In this document: positions 60,543 through 64,000 of the stretch, piece after piece | Position numbering within the stretch: the first letter of the stretch is position 1 | Layout of the letters: every line of letters starts with the position of its first letter | Assembly: GCA_030141605.1 (NCBI GenBank) | Contig: JAQGDQ010000111.1 | Span: forward strand, 124,001 to 188,000 | Reading direction: 5' to 3' | Source: Tubiluchus corallicola | Lineage: Eukaryota > Priapulida > Priapulimorpha > Priapulimorphida > Tubiluchidae | Length of the DNA stretch: 64,000 nucleotides | The notes under the pieces: model-generated | Seen by the model: the letters and a program-made list of their open reading frames with translations, nothing else | Told to the model about the DNA's origin: nothing | The model's database searches: none | Made by a program: the position numbers and the translations under genes

Positions 60543-63500
60543 GGTTCGTAGTCATCTTTTGTAGATTAGAAGTATTAACACGTAGCTAGTTGTACTTATA
60601 ATGGCGGTGGTCGTCTTCATTACTACCCACGTGGCTTCGTGGCTTTGGTTACCTTCCAACTATATGTTATGGGATCTTGTTAATAAGTCTGTACTTAGTA
60701 TAGAAAACCTTCTTTACTTCTCATTTTTACGTACTACTGGAAAACCTTCTTTACTTCTCATTTTTACTTATTACTGACTAATAATTTTTGCGTTTCAGAG
60801 GTTGGGTATTATCATATCAATTTGGGAGACGGTTTTTCACCTGTGCAGCCCTCCCCCACAGAAATTACTGCGTGCACTGTTTTCTAAAAACCCGTTGTTA
60901 TTATTGTGGTGGCGTTGTTTATTTTACTGGGCGCTGATGCAAGCTCGGCTAAGGTGGTTGTTTATTTTACTCTCAGCTGATGCAAGCTCAGCTAAGGTGA
61001 TTACGCGCGAATAATGCGCGAAAATATTTTCATTTCTTGGCACGGAATGCAGGCTGTTATCCCTAGCATCGCTCGCTGGTTGTCACGCCAGGTCTCACAA
61101 CACCTTTACTGGTTACCTGTGTTTCATGACTGCACGGGTAGTGTTATAATGTCCTTGCGCGCCAGAGTTATTTTCTCAAAATACTAAAACACCTGTTTAA
61201 AGTTGTCTGAATTTTTAATTTAACATTTTCTTACTGGGTGTTATATAATTATTTAATCGAACGTGATCCGATTACGTGTGCAAAAGTGATTTTATTTAGT
61301 GCAAGAATTTTTGTTGGCTTTTTAATGTATGTGCAAATCATAGATATCAGCACACGAAAAAAAACAGACGCCTGCAAGGTACAATATCCAGGAACCACGC
61401 TAAAAATGCGAGTTTTCCTGCAGTAGAGAGAGATCCCTTAATGATGCGTGAGTCATGCCGCTAGATGGAGTTGAATCTGAGCTGGAAGTGAGTTTTTTCA
61501 GTTGTAGTGTTTTGTTGCATTTTCTTATTTCAATCACTTCATTTAAACAGAATCACAAAAAGTCTGTCATTCTGTAAAATCAAAATGAATAGTAAATAAA
61601 AGACGGTTTTCATTGTTACTGTTTTTTGTCATTGTGATAATTACAAAATTTAATATCGTTTTTGTTAAACCATGGATCTATTGTTGTTTTTAGGCACGTC
61701 ATATTTGGTTAGTATCTATAGTGAGAGCTGCATTTACAGCTTTAATAAACCTTTTCACAGTTTCGTTTTGCGTACCCGCAGTTGCTGTAGGTCACAGGTT
61801 AAGTGTACCACAGCAACGCGTCTTAACTACAACCGTCACGTGACATATGTGTAAAGCAAAGCCGGCTGCCACATCAGTTCAGTAACTTTAGTTCTTTTAC
61901 GTGGACTTTACTTAATTATGCATTGGTCTGTGTGCAGAGTGATTTACTAGCAGGACCTTGCTTAGGAACAAGAAAAAATGAACTAGGTAAGGTTCTAACT
62001 AGCTGTTAAAGCTGTTAGTATTACAGCAGCATGGGCTGCGAAGCGTTGTCAAGTGTATACAAATGCGTTGTCTGGTACACTTAACCTTTGAACTTTTCAC
62101 GATCATCATCCCTCACTGGAACCGTGAAAAGGCTTATTGTGAAACAAACTATATATTTTTTCGAGTACTTTGCTTTAGCATAGTAATGTTTTCGTAATAA
62201 AAGTATTCCCATAAACTAGAATTCTCACAATTTTCATAACTGTGTTCTAACACTATGGATTACCCGTTGTCTAACCACAGTAAAGTCGGTTTGTAATAGA
62301 CATGGTTATTTTTGTTTGCTATATGTTATGTCCGTGACGTGACAGGCATTGTTTACCTTGGTATTAGCCGTCTTAATCGTGTTTTAATCGTGACATGAAC
62401 GCTCTTTGCCAGTATCTTGCAATTACACCCACAACCCTTACTCCATGAAAATGCATAGTTATAACAGTAACAATTATACTTGATGGTTTGAATGAGTAAG
62501 GCATACTTGGAAGCAGGAATTCCGATGGTGTTATATCATTTATTGTTGTTAGCAAAGACTCTATTATTTGGGAATTTGTGTTTAATTCGAGCTTTTGGCC
62601 TAACTGGATTTAGGCCAAGCTGCCTACATAGAGATTTTAATTCTAGGTATTAGATATTTCATGCCTATACTTATCACGAGTGTGTCGAGTGTGCATCACG
62701 ACTGCATTTAGCGCGGATAAATTGCAGAATTTAATGCTTTTTCAAAACATCAATGATTTCATATCCTGTTAAAATCGATGTTAACTGTTTTTGATTGGTT
62801 TCTGCGAAACCACTGCGTCCAGCCCCAAATACATATCTCATAACAGGGGAAACTTGCGCATAACCCGGAATGGGGGTAATATTGTTTTCCATTCGGATTT
62901 TTCTAATTAAATTCGGCGACCATTTCGCATGATTACGGCTGAGAAAACGAGACAAAGAAGATATAACCGCGTCTCGTTTTGCAAAACAACGACTGGAGTT
63001 TATCAATAAAGATGTTTCCTCAAAGATTTCATATGCGTGATTATAACATGATTTGCATTGTTGATTTTTCGCTTGCTTCATGCACGAAGGCGTATTCGTG
63101 ACAGAAGCTTGGGCGCCATTTCCGTAGGTGGCGGCAGCACAGTGGGTCACCGAGTGACGTTCTGGTCACATCTTGTGCCGGCACTTTTTAAGAGCACCTT
63201 GTACCTACTTATTCCAGAATTATTGCATTAAAACTGCAGTATTGTGCTCAAGCGGAACAATTGTGCTTTCCAGAATTTAACACTAAAATTTTTTAATGTT
63301 TAGTGGCTTTTCTATCTCGTAAAAGACGGCTAAAATGGCGACTGTCTTTAGAGCTTAATTGTTTCTACATCTTCTATGCATTATTCTTTCCCTTTTATTT
63401 GTCACATATAAGGAATCCGAATACAAATCCTTATTTTCGAACATACCACAAAAATTTGGTATAAGTTACAGTGTCTGCTTGTATTGAGAAGACATCGTAC

Positions 63501-64000
63501 TACAAGATAGTGAGATAGTGCTGCCGCCTACTAAACGGAATTCTAGGGTAACAATACTGGGAGTGTTTTCTTGCGATTAATGTTTGATGATTGTCAAACA
63601 TTAATTTTTTTAATAATAATTATGATGAATTTTGTTAGCTTTGTGCTTTGCTTGATGTTGAAATGCTAAGAAAACATATCAAAAACCAACACTGCCGGCC
63701 GCAAATGCGTTAATCGCTTCATTATTGCAGTTTTGTTGAACCATTAAAATCTCACTTTTCCCTCTAATTTGTTTTCGCTGTTGCCAGGCTCAGGGTCGAC
63801 AAAACATTTTATTTTTACAAATGATGCGTCATTGTTTTTAAACCAAACGCTGAATTATAGAGTTTTGAAATTAGTATTATTTTGTGCAAGCTGCAAAGTG
63901 TTTTTGTACACTTGTTGCTTTGTCATACTTTGCTAGGCATTGGCGTTCAGTTGTGTTCATTTTAAGGCAACTGAAATAGAGGTGAGCAATGGTGTTTCGA
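60543..64000. other. gene-free stretch
   Basis: No supported exon. 62730-63150 is higher-complexity, relatively CpG-rich sequence open on the minus strand for 140 codons from a non-ATG start. A 12-bp-arm hairpin ATTAATGTTTGA…TCAAACATTAAT lies near 63578-63607. A possible acceptor at 60799 opens short frames without a donor. Confidence 0.45.

Noticed and set aside
60799-60890. Possible exon after TTTCAG
   Set aside because: One frame reads VGYYHINLGDGFSPVQPS, but it runs to a stop with no usable donor and no family match.
62731-63150. 139-residue minus-strand open frame
   Set aside because: Starts at GTG rather than ATG, and no motif, acceptor or donor was found. Kept only as a CpG-richer stretch.
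1-64000. CRISPR array, phage or bacterial operon
   Set aside because: No spaced identical direct repeats, no dense same-strand ORFs, and clear spliceosomal introns throughout.

Overview
The window is AT-rich metazoan nuclear DNA from an invertebrate. Its genes have spliced exons of about 100-340 nt separated by introns of 0.6-2.3 kb, and coding sequence is sparse. Interspersed repeats, microsatellites and interstitial TTAGGG-type repeats are present. One ALG12 intron has textbook minor-spliceosome (U12) signals, so the lineage must have kept U12 splicing. Repeated CTCF-like motifs would fit a bilaterian. I cannot name the species.

Region 3.4-15 kb is the gene-dense part. It holds a divergent pair. 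CCDC51 (MITOK, the mitochondrial ATP-sensitive K+ channel pore subunit) lies on the minus strand in two exons and encodes 349 aa. ALG12 (dolichyl-P-mannose:Man7GlcNAc2-PP-dolichol alpha-1,6-mannosyltransferase) lies on the plus strand in eight exons and encodes 489 aa. Their start codons are 336 bp apart, so they probably share a promoter. Both reading frames close exactly across every proposed splice junction, which is strong support for the models.

Region 15-64 kb is a gene desert in which I can support only isolated candidate exons. One is a first coding exon for a signal-anchor (type II-like) membrane protein at 20.4 kb. Two are in-phase exons at 30.0 and 37.0 kb that together encode an acidic, Ser/Asn-rich N-terminus of an unidentified protein with very long introns. 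There is also a possible single-exon 100-aa membrane protein on the minus strand at 51.3-51.6 kb. I found no complete gene here.

Repeats fill much of the rest. They include a 5S-rRNA-headed SINE with a (CAA)n tail and probable 14-bp target-site duplication (15.9-16.4 kb) plus two decayed 5S-derived fragments, a pogo/Tigger-like MITE inside ALG12, and two copies of an unclassified ~0.6-kb repeat (6.1 and 31.8 kb). Others are a decayed non-LTR retrotransposon (28.5-29.9 kb), a degenerate ~80-bp-unit array carrying CACATTTATAAGGTT (17.0-18.7 kb), and telomeric repeats held inside a small inverted repeat (26.6 kb). Further east are a 3 x ~120-bp minisatellite (39.4-39.8 kb), an 84-bp-arm hairpin element (45.2 kb), a 2.5-kb long-inverted-repeat element (47.1-49.6 kb), and a degenerate tandem array (59.35-59.69 kb). 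No rRNA operon, intact tRNA, CRISPR array or bacterial-type system was seen, and nothing here looks like a new multi-gene system.
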